From Acidobacteriota bacterium (GTDB lineage Bacteria; Acidobacteriota; Thermoanaerobaculia; Thermoanaerobaculales; Thermoanaerobaculaceae), in assembly GCA_016213675.1 (NCBI GenBank), contig JACQZW010000064.1:23721-87720 (forward strand): 64,000 nt of DNA. The letters run 5' to 3'. Made by a program: the position numbers and the translations under genes. Positions within the stretch are counted from its first letter, which is position 1. Every line of letters begins with the position of its first letter. Shown here piece after piece: positions 51,491 to 60,219 of the stretch. The notes below the pieces were generated by a model. The model was given only the letters and a program-made list of their open reading frames with translations, did not search any database and was not told the origin of the DNA.

Positions 51491-52420
51491 CTACACGTTG
51501 AGCTTCTTCCGGGCGGCCATCTGCACACCGCGCGGGACGTCGCCGGACTTGGCCAGACGCCGCAGCTCCGTCTCCCCGACCCGGTCGAGCAGGCGGACGG
51601 CGGCGGACTGGGGCGTCTTGGGGTTGCGCACCAGCGCCGCGACCACCCCCGGGTTCTGCACCCAGTCGCGGTTCGCGGCGATCGTCTGCAGTGCGTCCGG
51701 CGAAGCCTGCCGCGAGCCCGCGAGGTACCGGACCTCCTCGATCGTGATGTGCTTGTTCTGCAGCAGGAACGTCTGGATCGTCTTGTTCGGGTCCTTGACC
51801 AGGATCAGGCGCGCGGCGCGGTCGCCGTGCGCGGCCAGGTGCATGCGCTGCTGCGCGTTCATGTCGCGGATCTGGTCCACCAGCAGCGCGGACGGCTTCT
51901 CCCCGGCCCCCTCGCCGGGCGCGGGCGGCGAGACCTCGTCCGCGGTCGGGACTGCCGGCACTCCGCCGAGCTCCACCGCAGGCGCGCAGGCGACACCCTC
52001 CGCCGGGCCCGGCGAAGCCGGCATCGGCGCGGCTTCGGCCTCCTTGAGCCACCCGATGCGCGTCGGCTCGGACGAGGCGGCGAGGCGGGAGACCGACGCG
52101 AACCACGCCTCCAGGACCCGGCGCGCCGCGGCCGCGTCGCACAGCTCCAGCGCCACGCCGGCGCCCGCGTACACCTGCAGCACGCGGACCCTGAAATCCG
52201 CGACCTCGCCGTGAGGCGCCCGGACCCGCAAGAGGACGTCCGCCAGCTCCGCCGGCGCAGGCGCGGGCTCGGGCACGAACAGGCACCCCCGGCCCAGGTG
52301 CTCCCGCTGCGCCAGCAGCTCACGGGTCCCCCGGAAGTCGATCAGCAACACGTCCAACGCCGGCGCTCCGTCGCCCCCCGGGCCGCCCCGGAGTTGATCA
52401 CAGGAAGGCCGACGGGGCAA
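51491..52420 (-). CDS. PilZ-like protein with C-terminal helical repeat domain
   Basis: A 309-residue protein if the ATG at 52420 is used; downstream GTG or TTG codons just before LLIDFRGTRELL are plausible. Residues about 25-100 look like a PilZ-type domain (TRELLAQREHLGRGCLFVPE, GVALEL). A Pro/Glu linker follows. The last 120 residues are helical (DPNKTIQTFLLQNKHITIEE, ALVRNPKTPQSAAVRLLDRV), a pattern I know from myxobacterial proteins with an N-terminal PilZ domain. It may bind cyclic di-GMP, but the RxxxR/DxSxxG residues are not clearly present. Confidence 0.68.
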   Translation of the reverse strand: MPRRPSCDQLRGGPGGDGAPALDVLLIDFRGTRELLAQREHLGRGCLFVPEPAPAPAELADVLLRVRAPHGEVADFRVRVLQVYAGAGVALELCDAAAARRVLEAWFASVSRLAASSEPTRIGWLKEAEAAPMPASPGPAEGVACAPAVELGGVPAVPTADEVSPPAPGEGAGEKPSALLVDQIRDMNAQQRMHLAAHGDRAARLILVKDPNKTIQTFLLQNKHITIEEVRYLAGSRQASPDALQTIAANRDWVQNPGVVAALVRNPKTPQSAAVRLLDRVGETELRRLAKSGDVPRGVQMAARKKLNV

Positions 52421-52435
52421 GGTCGGAAGGGAAAA

Positions 52436-54064
52436 TCACTCCAGCCGCAGGACGACAACCTGGAGACCGGCGGGAGTCTCGGCCACCAGACGCAGGTCGC
52501 CCGGACGCTCGAAGACCCCCTCCCACGGCGCGTCGCCGTCGAGCGACGCGACGGGCGTGAAGCCGAGCATCCGTTCGGCCTTGTCGAGAGCCCGTGCCGC
52601 GGCCTCGGGCCCTTCCGGCTTCGGCAGCGCCTCCACGGACGCAACCGGCTCCGCCACGCGGAACCCGACCTCCAGCCACACGGCGCCCGGCGGGCGCGTC
52701 GCCCGCCACCGCCAGCCGCCATCGATCGGCTCGACCCGGGCGTCGAGCGGTCCGGGCAGGCGCATCCGTGTCGCCGGATCGCCCAGGATGCCGTACATGA
52801 GAAGCTGGTCGCGGCGCAGCTTCGCCAGATCCAGCTCGGGCTCGAGCGAGCCTTCGACGTCCGCAAGCTGCCACTCGACGAGCGCGCTGTGCAGCTCGAG
52901 CGACGCGCGCTGGGCCGCGAGCCATAGCTCGCCGAGCCGCCCGTGGGGCACGGCGAGCGCGTGGACGAGCGCGAGGGCCGAGTAGTAGTTCGTCAGCGGG
53001 TGGGAGGTCGTCGTGGCGGCGACGACGGCCACGGGGCCGGCCGGGGCGGCGAGCAACGCCTCGGCCAGGCTGCCTTCCGGTGCGGTGAAGTCGCCCGCCA
53101 GGCACGTGATCAGGAACGCCGGAGGTCCGGCAGGGCCGTCCGACAGATGCCACCGCACGTCGTCGGTGTCGAACCAGATCTCGCTCTGCCCCAGCTCGAG
53201 GGCGAAGAACGCGTCGGTCCAGGAGTGGCCGATCATCAGCGTCGCGAAGCCGCCGGCGCCGAGTGCCCGGGCGAACGTCTCCGGCTGCCGGGCGGGATCG
53301 CCGCTCAGGGGATGAGCGCGATCCGCGAGCATCAGCCACAGCGCGGCCCACCGCGGCGTTTCGGTGCCGACGAGCCCGAGCGCGACCTTCGCCACGACGT
53401 GGTCGAGACCCGGACCGTAGTCGGGCGACCCGCCCCAGGCGACGAGCCGCAGGTCCGCGACGGACGGCGGCCGGTCCTCCCACGAAGCGATCTTCGCGGC
53501 CGCGGCCGCCGCCTCTCCCGCGGTGCGCACCGGAAGCCGGCCCACCGGGATGTCCGGAAGCAGGTCGCCGTCGAGATCCCCGAGCAGCGCGTCGGCGGCG
53601 AACAGCTCGGCCTGATCGTCCTGCCAGCGATACAGCTCCCGGCGCGGGGAAGGCACGAGCCACCCACCCCGCTCGGCTGCCCCCGCGTCGTCCCCCGCGA
53701 GCAGGATGTACGCCGGCGGTCGAGGCGCGCCCTTCACGGCGGCCCCGGGCGCTTCGGAGGAGACCAGGACCTCGAATCCCTCGGCCGACCGCCGGTGCAC
53801 GAGCGGCGCCAGCGCGTCGGTGAGCATCTCGGGGCCGACCAGCAGCCAGAGCGGACGCGGCGGGGCCGGCCGGGGCGGGGCGGCATCGGCAGGCGACACG
53901 CTCGGCGCCGGCAGCCCCGCGTCCGGCGCCACAGAAACGGACGAGGGCGGCTGTGCGTCCCGCCCCGGCGTGCCGCGGGCGCACGCCGCAACCGCAAGCG
54001 CCGCCACGGCCGCGGCGAGCGGCGCGTTCCCGACGACGTGTCTCCTTCGCAAGACGTCCGCCAC
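52436..54064 (-). CDS. Putative lipoprotein, C25 (gingipain-like) cysteine peptidase homologue
   Basis: A 542-residue exported protein. The signal peptide ends LAVAACARG with a lipobox Cys. A Pro-rich spacer is followed by a caspase-like alpha/beta domain of the C25 type: LWLLVGPEMLTDALAPLV, AYILLAGDDAG and DIPVGRLPVRTAGEA. The probable catalytic His is in TLMIGHSW and Cys in FLITCLAGDF, at the spacing seen in gingipains. The C-terminal 150 residues are beta-rich. It could be a surface protease or a non-catalytic relative; the His/Cys assignment is by position and needs alignment. Confidence 0.68.
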   Translation of the reverse strand: MADVLRRRHVVGNAPLAAAVAALAVAACARGTPGRDAQPPSSVSVAPDAGLPAPSVSPADAAPPRPAPPRPLWLLVGPEMLTDALAPLVHRRSAEGFEVLVSSEAPGAAVKGAPRPPAYILLAGDDAGAAERGGWLVPSPRRELYRWQDDQAELFAADALLGDLDGDLLPDIPVGRLPVRTAGEAAAAAAKIASWEDRPPSVADLRLVAWGGSPDYGPGLDHVVAKVALGLVGTETPRWAALWLMLADRAHPLSGDPARQPETFARALGAGGFATLMIGHSWTDAFFALELGQSEIWFDTDDVRWHLSDGPAGPPAFLITCLAGDFTAPEGSLAEALLAAPAGPVAVVAATTTSHPLTNYYSALALVHALAVPHGRLGELWLAAQRASLELHSALVEWQLADVEGSLEPELDLAKLRRDQLLMYGILGDPATRMRLPGPLDARVEPIDGGWRWRATRPPGAVWLEVGFRVAEPVASVEALPKPEGPEAAARALDKAERMLGFTPVASLDGDAPWEGVFERPGDLRLVAETPAGLQVVVLRLE

Positions 54065-54172
54065 GAAGCCTCCGGTGCCGAAGCATACGCGTGATCACCG
54101 CACGAAATCATGCGACCGCACAACCCCGCCGCCGCCGACGGTACGCCGCCCTGCCCCAAGGCCGGTTGTCTC

Positions 54173-54207
54173 CCTCTGCGCCCCTGCACCCCTGCGACTC
54201 TGCGCGA
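54173..54207. repeat. Dispersed intergenic motif of the CTCTGCG type
   Basis: CTCTGCGCCCCTGCACCCCT followed by GCGACTCTGCGCGAA resembles the motif at 43800-43830 (CTCTCTGCGTCCCTGCGCCTCTGC). Both are C/T-rich with repeated CTGCG. Confidence 0.5.
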
Positions 54208-54263
54208 AATCCGGTCCGCCGCCCGCGCTTGACCCTGGAAGCGTTCGGCGTCACCCTAGCCCC

Positions 54264-55772
54264 ATGCAAGCTGGAACCTCGGTCGCGCCGGGATCGCACA
54301 CTCCGACTGCCCCTGGAAACGACGTCCGACCGCCGGGCCGAGAGCCCGGCGCGCGAGCTGCCGTCTTCCTCCTGCTCGCGTCGCTCGCCGTGGCCGCCGC
54401 GTGCAGCCTGGCGCTGTTCACCGACGAGCCGGCCGACGGAGGCGACGGGGGCGCCGACGTCGACGGCGGTGCCGAGGCGGCGGACGCCGACGGCGACGTG
54501 CTCGCCGAAACGGAAGCGGAGACGGAGCCCGACGGGGACGCGCTCGAGGAAGCCGAGGCGGACGGCTCCGCCGGGCGGGCCGTGGGCGAGCCGTGCAACC
54601 TCTCCGAGCAATGCGCGGACGGACTGGTACCGGGCGAGTGCATGACGATGGTCGGGGCGATCGAGGCGCCGGAGGGGTACTGCACGGGCATCGGCTGCCT
54701 GCGCGACGACGATTGCCCCGGAGGCGCCGCCGCGGCCCTGTGCGCGGAGATGGTCGCCGGCGTCCGCGTCTGCCTCGACCGCTGCACCAGCCAGGCGGAG
54801 TGTCGCCCCGGCTATGCCTGCCTGGATCCCGACGGGGACGGCCCGGGCGGCTTCGGCTGCGCGGCTTCCTGCTCGGCGGAAGGCGGGTGTCCGTCCGGCC
54901 AGAGCTGCGATCCGGGCGGCTTCCCGCCGCTCTGCCACCTGGATGCGGGCGCCCGCGCCAACGGCGACCCGTGCGAGCACCACTACGAGTGCCGGCCGGG
55001 GTCGTACTGCCTCGCCGAGCGCGCGCTGCTCGCCGGCTGGCCGCGCGGGTACTGCACCCAGGACTGCGCCGTGTCCGGGGACTGCCGGAACGGAGGCGCG
55101 TGCGTCCTCGCCTGCGCCGACGACGACGGCAGCTCGGTGACCGATCCGTGCGACGACGACGGCATGGCCGGGCTGGATCCCGACAATCAGGGCCTCTGCA
55201 TGACGACCTGCACGCGCGTCCCGGACAGCTGCTCGCGGCCGGGTTACTCCTGCCAGGCGCTGGGCCCGACCTTCCTGCGCAACCAGGACGTCTGCGCGGT
55301 CGCCTGCCGCGATGGGTCCTCGCCCTGCGACAACGTCGGCTGGACCTGCGATCCCAACGCCGGCTCGCTGATCGGCGGCTCAAGCTGGGGCAGCGGGCGC
55401 TGCCAGCCGCCGCTCGACGTCCCGGCGCTCGGCGAGCCCTGCGCGGCGACCACCGGCTGCCGCGGGGGGATGTGCCTGGCCGAGTCCGTGACCGGGTATC
55501 CGCGCGGGCTCTGCACGGAGGAGTGCGGCGTGGGCGATCCCTGCCCCGAGCCGTTCGCGTGCAGCGGCCTGGGGCTGTTCACCGGCCTGTGCTTCCGCCC
55601 CTGCACGCTCGGCGGCACCGAGTGCCGGCCGGGCACGGTCTGCCAGGATCTGGGCTGGGGCATCCTCGCCTGCGCCGCCGCCTGCACCGCGAACGCCGAC
55701 TGCGACAACACGTGCTGCTCCCAGTTCGGCACCGGCTACTGCGACCCGCACCGCGCCGAGTGCATGCTCTAG
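54264..55772 (+). CDS. Cys-rich exported lipoprotein
   Basis: A 502-residue protein. The N-terminus has a hydrophobic segment (AAVFLLLASLAVAAACSLAL) with a lipobox-like Cys. An Asp/Ala/Glu spacer follows (DADGDVLAETEAETEPDGD). The rest is a tandem set of Cys-rich modules, each with a C-x4-7-C...C layout such as CNLSEQCADGLVPGEC, CLRDDDCPGG, CTSQAECRPGYACLD. These are typical of Myxococcota surface lipoproteins that resemble EGF or Kazal-like folds. It begins 36 residues into an open frame; the start was chosen from the signal peptide. No enzyme motif seen. Confidence 0.75.
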   Translation: MQAGTSVAPGSHTPTAPGNDVRPPGREPGARAAVFLLLASLAVAAACSLALFTDEPADGGDGGADVDGGAEAADADGDVLAETEAETEPDGDALEEAEADGSAGRAVGEPCNLSEQCADGLVPGECMTMVGAIEAPEGYCTGIGCLRDDDCPGGAAAALCAEMVAGVRVCLDRCTSQAECRPGYACLDPDGDGPGGFGCAASCSAEGGCPSGQSCDPGGFPPLCHLDAGARANGDPCEHHYECRPGSYCLAERALLAGWPRGYCTQDCAVSGDCRNGGACVLACADDDGSSVTDPCDDDGMAGLDPDNQGLCMTTCTRVPDSCSRPGYSCQALGPTFLRNQDVCAVACRDGSSPCDNVGWTCDPNAGSLIGGSSWGSGRCQPPLDVPALGEPCAATTGCRGGMCLAESVTGYPRGLCTEECGVGDPCPEPFACSGLGLFTGLCFRPCTLGGTECRPGTVCQDLGWGILACAAACTANADCDNTCCSQFGTGYCDPHRAECML

Positions 55773-55802
55773 ACGCTGGCCGCGACCGAGGGAGGGAGAC
55801 CA

Positions 55803-56903
55803 ATGCGGGCGAAACTGGGTTGGATCGCAGTCGCTTGCGCGTGCGTGTCGTGGACCGCGTGCGGGAAGAAGGAGCCGCCGGCGCCGGGGCCGTCCGTTCC
55901 GCCCGCGGTCGCAACAGGGGCGCCGGTCGCGCCCGTCGAGCCGCCGGCCGCCGGCGACGCCGCTGCGGCGCCCGCTGCAGTGGATACGGCCCCGGCCGCG
56001 CCCCCGCCGGAGCCACTTGCGCCGCCCGATGCGGGCGTCGCGCCCGCGGAACCGCCGCCGGACGCCGGTCCGGCACCCGAGGTCGCCGCGATCGAGCCTC
56101 CCCCCTCGTCGGCGTTCGCGACCGAGCTGGGCGAAGCCGACGGGCTGCGGATCGAGTCGATCGTGCTGTGCTCGGCGATCGAGGAGCGCGTGTGCGTCGG
56201 CGAAAAGCGGGAGTTCGAGCCGGGCGAGATGGTGTGGGCGCTGCTGCGGCTGGCCAACACGGAACGCGTCGAGACGGAGCTTCGCGTGGCGTATCTGGAG
56301 GCCGGCGGCTCGCCCGCACCGGGTCACGGCCTGCGGCTGCGCGTGCCCGCGCAGGAACGGTACACGACGTTCTCCAAGGCGGCGAAGCAGACGGACGGGC
56401 TCTACGACGTGATCGTCACGACCGCCGACGGCGACGAGATCGCACGCGCCGGGTTCCAGGTGGGCGTCGGTGGCGCAACCGCACCGGCGGACGCGGACGC
56501 AGCGCCTCCGGCGGTCGTCCAGCCGCCGCCCCCAACCGCCGGCAGCGACGAGCCGTTCGCGCCCAGCTCTTCGACGGGCTTGGGCGTCGCTTCGATCGAG
56601 CTGTGCCGCACGCTCGAGAACCGGCGGTGCGCGGAGCCGGCGACGACGTTCGCGCCGCGCGAGCTGGTCTGGGCGCTCCTGCGCGTCACGAACCCGGAGC
56701 GGGTGGACACCGAGGTGCGGGTGTCGTACCTCGCCGCAGGCGGCGCGGCCGCCCCCGGCGAGGGCCTGCTGCTGAACGTCCCGCCGCAGGCGCAGTACAC
56801 GACCTTCGCCAAGGCCGGCAAGGGCAGCGCCGGGCAATACGAGGTCGTCGTCTGCGCGCCCGACGGACGCGAGCTGGCGCGCGCGGCGTTCGAAGTGCGG
56901 TAG
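55803..56903 (+). CDS. Lipoprotein with two tandem DUF2914-like domains
   Basis: A 366-residue protein with GGAGGGAG before the ATG. The signal peptide MRAKLGWIAVACACVSWTAC ends in a lipobox Cys20. A 90-residue Pro/Ala spacer precedes two paralogous domains of about 100 residues: LRIESIVLCSAIEERVCVG to AGFQVG, and LGVASIELCRTLENRRCAEP to AAFEVR. They share the pattern MVWALLRLANTERVETELRV/LVWALLRVTNPERVDTEVRV, similar to DUF2914. The duplication is recent enough to be plain by eye. Function unknown. Confidence 0.72.
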   Translation: MRAKLGWIAVACACVSWTACGKKEPPAPGPSVPPAVATGAPVAPVEPPAAGDAAAAPAAVDTAPAAPPPEPLAPPDAGVAPAEPPPDAGPAPEVAAIEPPPSSAFATELGEADGLRIESIVLCSAIEERVCVGEKREFEPGEMVWALLRLANTERVETELRVAYLEAGGSPAPGHGLRLRVPAQERYTTFSKAAKQTDGLYDVIVTTADGDEIARAGFQVGVGGATAPADADAAPPAVVQPPPPTAGSDEPFAPSSSTGLGVASIELCRTLENRRCAEPATTFAPRELVWALLRVTNPERVDTEVRVSYLAAGGAAAPGEGLLLNVPPQAQYTTFAKAGKGSAGQYEVVVCAPDGRELARAAFEVR

Positions 56904-57125
56904 GGCGCCGGCGCCCGACCCGCACCGTTCCTTTCCTTCCTGACCGCGGTACCAGTGCCCTCAAGTGGCCCAAACCGATCATTTCGGGCCGCGGAATTCG
57001 TCCGGCGGGGTCGAAATCCGACCGGCCGGGATCAACGGCTGGATCATCGTTCAGTCCCGGACAACCAACCGACAACGCCCTCCTTCCTTGACCCCCTCCC
57101 CCGCCTCGCGATACTCCGCCCTCCC

Positions 57126-59219
57126 ATGCGCGACTTCTTCTATCCGCAGTCCGTGGCCGTGGTCGGCGTCTCGCCGCGGCCGGGAAACCTGGGCCAGGGC
57201 ATCGTCGGCAACATGACCCGCTTCGGGTTCCGGGGGATCCTCTACGAGGTCGGCGCCTCGGGCGGCGTTTTTTCCGGACGCCGGATCTACCGCTCCGTCT
57301 CCGACATTCCCGACAAGGTCGACCTGGCCGTGATCCTCACCCCGGCACGGACCGTGGCGGACGTCCTGCAGGAATGTGGCGAGAAGGGCATCCGACGCGT
57401 GGTCGTGGAAACCGGCGGGTTCCGCGAGCACGGCGAGGAAGGGCTGGCCCACGAGGCGCGCGTGGTGGAAGTCCTGCGCCGCCACGGCATGCGGATGATC
57501 GGCCCCAACGGACTGGGCGTGATCAACGCCGAGATCGGCCTCGCGGCGCCGTTCATGCCGATCGAAGAACGCTGGCGACCGGGCGACGTCTCGATCATCG
57601 CCCAGTCGGGCGGCGTCGGACTGAGCCTGATCTCGCTGCTCGCCGAGGAGAACCTGGGCCTCAACAAGTTCGTCTCGGCAGGCAACATGCTCGACGTCGG
57701 CGTCGAAGAGCTGCTGGCGTACCTCGTCGAGGATCCCGGGACGAAGCTCGTCGTGCTCTACCTGGAAGGGATCCGCGACGGACGCCGGCTGATGGAAGTG
57801 GCGCGGCGGTCGACCAAGCCGATCCTCGCGATCAAGGGCAACGTCGGCACGCTGGGGAAATCCATCGCCGCCTCGCACTCGGCTTCGCTGTCCAACGACG
57901 ACCGCGTCGTCGACGCCGCCTTCCGCCAGGCCGGGATCGTGCGCGTGCGCAACGCGACGAACCTGGCCGCCTACATCCACGGCCTCCGCATGCCGCCGAT
58001 GCGCGGTCCGAACCTGGCCGTGCTCTCGCGCTCGGGCGGCCACGCCGTCCTCGCGGCCGACTCGTGCGAGCGCCACGGCTTCCACCTCTCCCCGTTCCCG
58101 CCGGAGTTCCTGCGCGAGCTCGAAAAACACTTCCGCGCGTCCGTGATCAAGCTCACCAACCCCCTGGACCTCGGCGACCTGTTCGACCTCGAGGTGTACC
58201 GCAAGATCATCGACCAGACCCTGGAACAACCCGACGTGCACGGCGTCCTGTTTCTCCTCACCTACATCCCGGGCATCGAGGGTCCGGCGGCGCGCGAGGT
58301 GCTCAAGTTCGCCGGCGAAGCGGGCCGCCGCCACGACAAACCCGTCGTGCTCTACGTCGCCACCTCGCAGGAAGTGCTGCTCCGGCTGAAGCAGTCGCTG
58401 GAACACCCGGTGTGGACCCACATCGAGCTGGCCGTGCGCTCGCTGCGCGTGTCGCAGGGGTACCTCGACGAGGCCCCTCGCTGGCGGCGGACCCCGGCGC
58501 CGCCCGACCTGACCGTCGACACCGCCGGCGCCGCCAGGCTCGTCGCCGCCGCCCAGGCCGAGGGACGCGACCCGTACCTGCACGAGGCCGTCCAGGCCCT
58601 GGCGTGCTACGGCATCCCCGTCGTCGCCGGAAGACACGTGCACACGCCGGACGAGGCGGCCGCCGCGGCGGCCGCGCTCGGCTACCCGGTCGCGATCAAG
58701 ATCGTGTCCCGACGCATCTCGCACAAGTCCGACTTCGGCGGCGTACAGCTCAACCTGCGCAGCGAGCAGGGACTGCGTCAGGCCTGGGCCGACATGATGG
58801 AACGAATCGCGAAGGCGTTCCCCGACGCGGAGGTGGAAGGCGTCCTCGTCCAGCCGATGGTCACCGGCGGCCGCGAGATGATCGTCGGCGGCCGCCGCGA
58901 CGCCGCCTTCGGCCCCGTCGTGCTCGTCGGAATGGGCGGGGTGTTCGTGGAGATCCTGCGCGAGGCCGCACTGCGCGTCGCACCCGTGGACCGCGAGGAG
59001 ACCGTCCGGATGATCGATGAGCTGCCGGGAGCGGCAATCCTGCGCGGCGCCCGCGGCAGCAAGCCGGGAGACGTGGACGCGCTCGCGGACGTCATCCTGC
59101 GCGTCGCCCGTTTCCTTGCCGACGTCCCCGCCGTGCGCGAGGTCGACGTCAACCCCGTGCGCGTCTTCCCGCAAGGCGAGGGCTGCGCCGCCCTCGACGC
59201 CCGCGTCATCCTCGGCTAG
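57126..59219 (+). CDS. ADP-forming acyl-CoA synthetase (acetate-CoA ligase-type), fused alpha and beta domains
   Basis: A 697-residue enzyme. The alpha part has CoA-binding VAVVGVSPRPGNLGQGIVGN and the succinyl-CoA-ligase-like domain with the phosphohistidine region GKSIAASHSASLSNDDRVVD. The beta part is ATP-grasp: VAIKIVSRRISHKSDFGGVQ, VEGVLVQPMVTGGREMIVGG, and DVNPVRVFP near the end. It interconverts acyl-CoA plus ADP and Pi with acid plus ATP. There is no GNAT domain, so it is not a Pat-type acetyltransferase. The start MRDFFYPQSVAVVG is typical of the family. Confidence 0.88.
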   Translation: MRDFFYPQSVAVVGVSPRPGNLGQGIVGNMTRFGFRGILYEVGASGGVFSGRRIYRSVSDIPDKVDLAVILTPARTVADVLQECGEKGIRRVVVETGGFREHGEEGLAHEARVVEVLRRHGMRMIGPNGLGVINAEIGLAAPFMPIEERWRPGDVSIIAQSGGVGLSLISLLAEENLGLNKFVSAGNMLDVGVEELLAYLVEDPGTKLVVLYLEGIRDGRRLMEVARRSTKPILAIKGNVGTLGKSIAASHSASLSNDDRVVDAAFRQAGIVRVRNATNLAAYIHGLRMPPMRGPNLAVLSRSGGHAVLAADSCERHGFHLSPFPPEFLRELEKHFRASVIKLTNPLDLGDLFDLEVYRKIIDQTLEQPDVHGVLFLLTYIPGIEGPAAREVLKFAGEAGRRHDKPVVLYVATSQEVLLRLKQSLEHPVWTHIELAVRSLRVSQGYLDEAPRWRRTPAPPDLTVDTAGAARLVAAAQAEGRDPYLHEAVQALACYGIPVVAGRHVHTPDEAAAAAAALGYPVAIKIVSRRISHKSDFGGVQLNLRSEQGLRQAWADMMERIAKAFPDAEVEGVLVQPMVTGGREMIVGGRRDAAFGPVVLVGMGGVFVEILREAALRVAPVDREETVRMIDELPGAAILRGARGSKPGDVDALADVILRVARFLADVPAVREVDVNPVRVFPQGEGCAALDARVILG

Positions 59220-60076
59220 TGCCGGGTGCAGTACGAGGAAAGATCGGCCTCGGGATCACTCGCCAGCGCGCCGGAGATCGCGGTGAGGTCCAGATACGCG
59301 TCGTCCGGCTCGTCGCACACCAGCTCCATCGTCGACGGCCGGATCACCCCCGTCCAGGGCACCGCCGCCCGACTGCTGCTGTCCGCGATCGTGTACGCGC
59401 CGGCGCTGTTGTCCGCGTCGTGCGTCCAGTACCCGAAGTCGATGCCGTAGCTCTCGACGTAGCTCTGCACCTGCGCCGGCGTGCTCAGGTAGCCGCCCAG
59501 CGTCCGGACCACGATGACCCACTTCGTCCCGTTCGCCGCCCACGTCGCGGCACCCGCCGCAATCTGCCGCATGCGCTCCGGACAGGTCGAACAGTCGGTC
59601 GCCGTCGCCTGCACGAAGATCGAATGGACGCCCGGATCGCAACGCAGCACCGCCAGGTCCGCGGCCAAGGTCTCCGGGGAGCTGATGACCGCCGACGGCC
59701 AGGCCATCGCCGGCACGATCTCATGCCACGCGAAGTCGTACGGCCCCGCCGGATACTCGCACGTGCCGCCGTCGCCGTCGGCGTCGGCGTCGGCATCCGC
59801 ATCCGCATCGGCATCCGCGTCCGCATCGGCATCCGCGTCCGCGTCGGCATCCGCGTCGGCATCCGCATCCGGACCCACCGTCCCGCAGACGCACTCGTCG
59901 GTGGTCAGGTTCCACGTCCCCAAGGCGCCCCCCTCGCAGCAGAGGAAGCTGCCCACCTGGCACCGGGCCTGCGTGCAGGCGAGATCCGAGTCCTCGTCGC
60001 AAGCGTTCACGGTCATCCCGGCAATCCCGAGCACAAACACCAGGGCGGTCATCGCGAACGTCCGACGTGTGGTCAT
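59216..60076 (-). CDS. Exported lipoprotein with (Asp-Ala)n spacer and thioredoxin-like CxxC domain
   Basis: A 286-residue protein. The signal peptide MTTRRTFAMTALVFVLGIAG leads to NACDED, a likely lipobox. A short Cys-rich segment (CTQARCQVGSFLCCEGG) is followed by about 16 Asp-Ala dipeptides encoded by a hexanucleotide microsatellite. The C-terminal 170 residues look like a thioredoxin/AhpC-like fold (SIFVQATATDCSTCPERMRQ) with a CSTC pair. It could be a periplasmic thiol-disulfide protein. Similar acidic spacers occur in neighbouring lipoproteins. Confidence 0.72.
   Translation of the reverse strand: MTTRRTFAMTALVFVLGIAGMTVNACDEDSDLACTQARCQVGSFLCCEGGALGTWNLTTDECVCGTVGPDADADADADADADADADADADADADADADADGDGGTCEYPAGPYDFAWHEIVPAMAWPSAVISSPETLAADLAVLRCDPGVHSIFVQATATDCSTCPERMRQIAAGAATWAANGTKWVIVVRTLGGYLSTPAQVQSYVESYGIDFGYWTHDADNSAGAYTIADSSSRAAVPWTGVIRPSTMELVCDEPDDAYLDLTAISGALASDPEADLSSYCTRH
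59770..59872. repeat. Hexanucleotide microsatellite encoding (Asp-Ala)n
   Basis: About 16 consecutive copies of a 6-bp unit (GCGTCG, GCATCC and GCATCG variants on the plus strand). Each unit encodes Asp-Ala on the minus strand, so unit gain or loss keeps frame. Confidence 0.9.
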
Positions 60077-60219
60077 CGTCCTTCTCCTCTCGAACCCGCA
60101 GTCTGGCCCCACGCACGGCGAAGCGCAAGAGTGGGCGCGCAAGAGTGTGCGCGCTTTGACACCGGCGAAGCTGCACCGTACCCTCCCCGTCGAGGCGAAC
60201 GCGGGGCGAGGTGACGGCG

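Noticed and set aside
57051..59174. A 707-codon minus-strand frame opposite the acyl-CoA synthetase
   Set aside because: The plus-strand enzyme has all family motifs; the minus frame is Val/Asp/His-rich and has no family match by eye.
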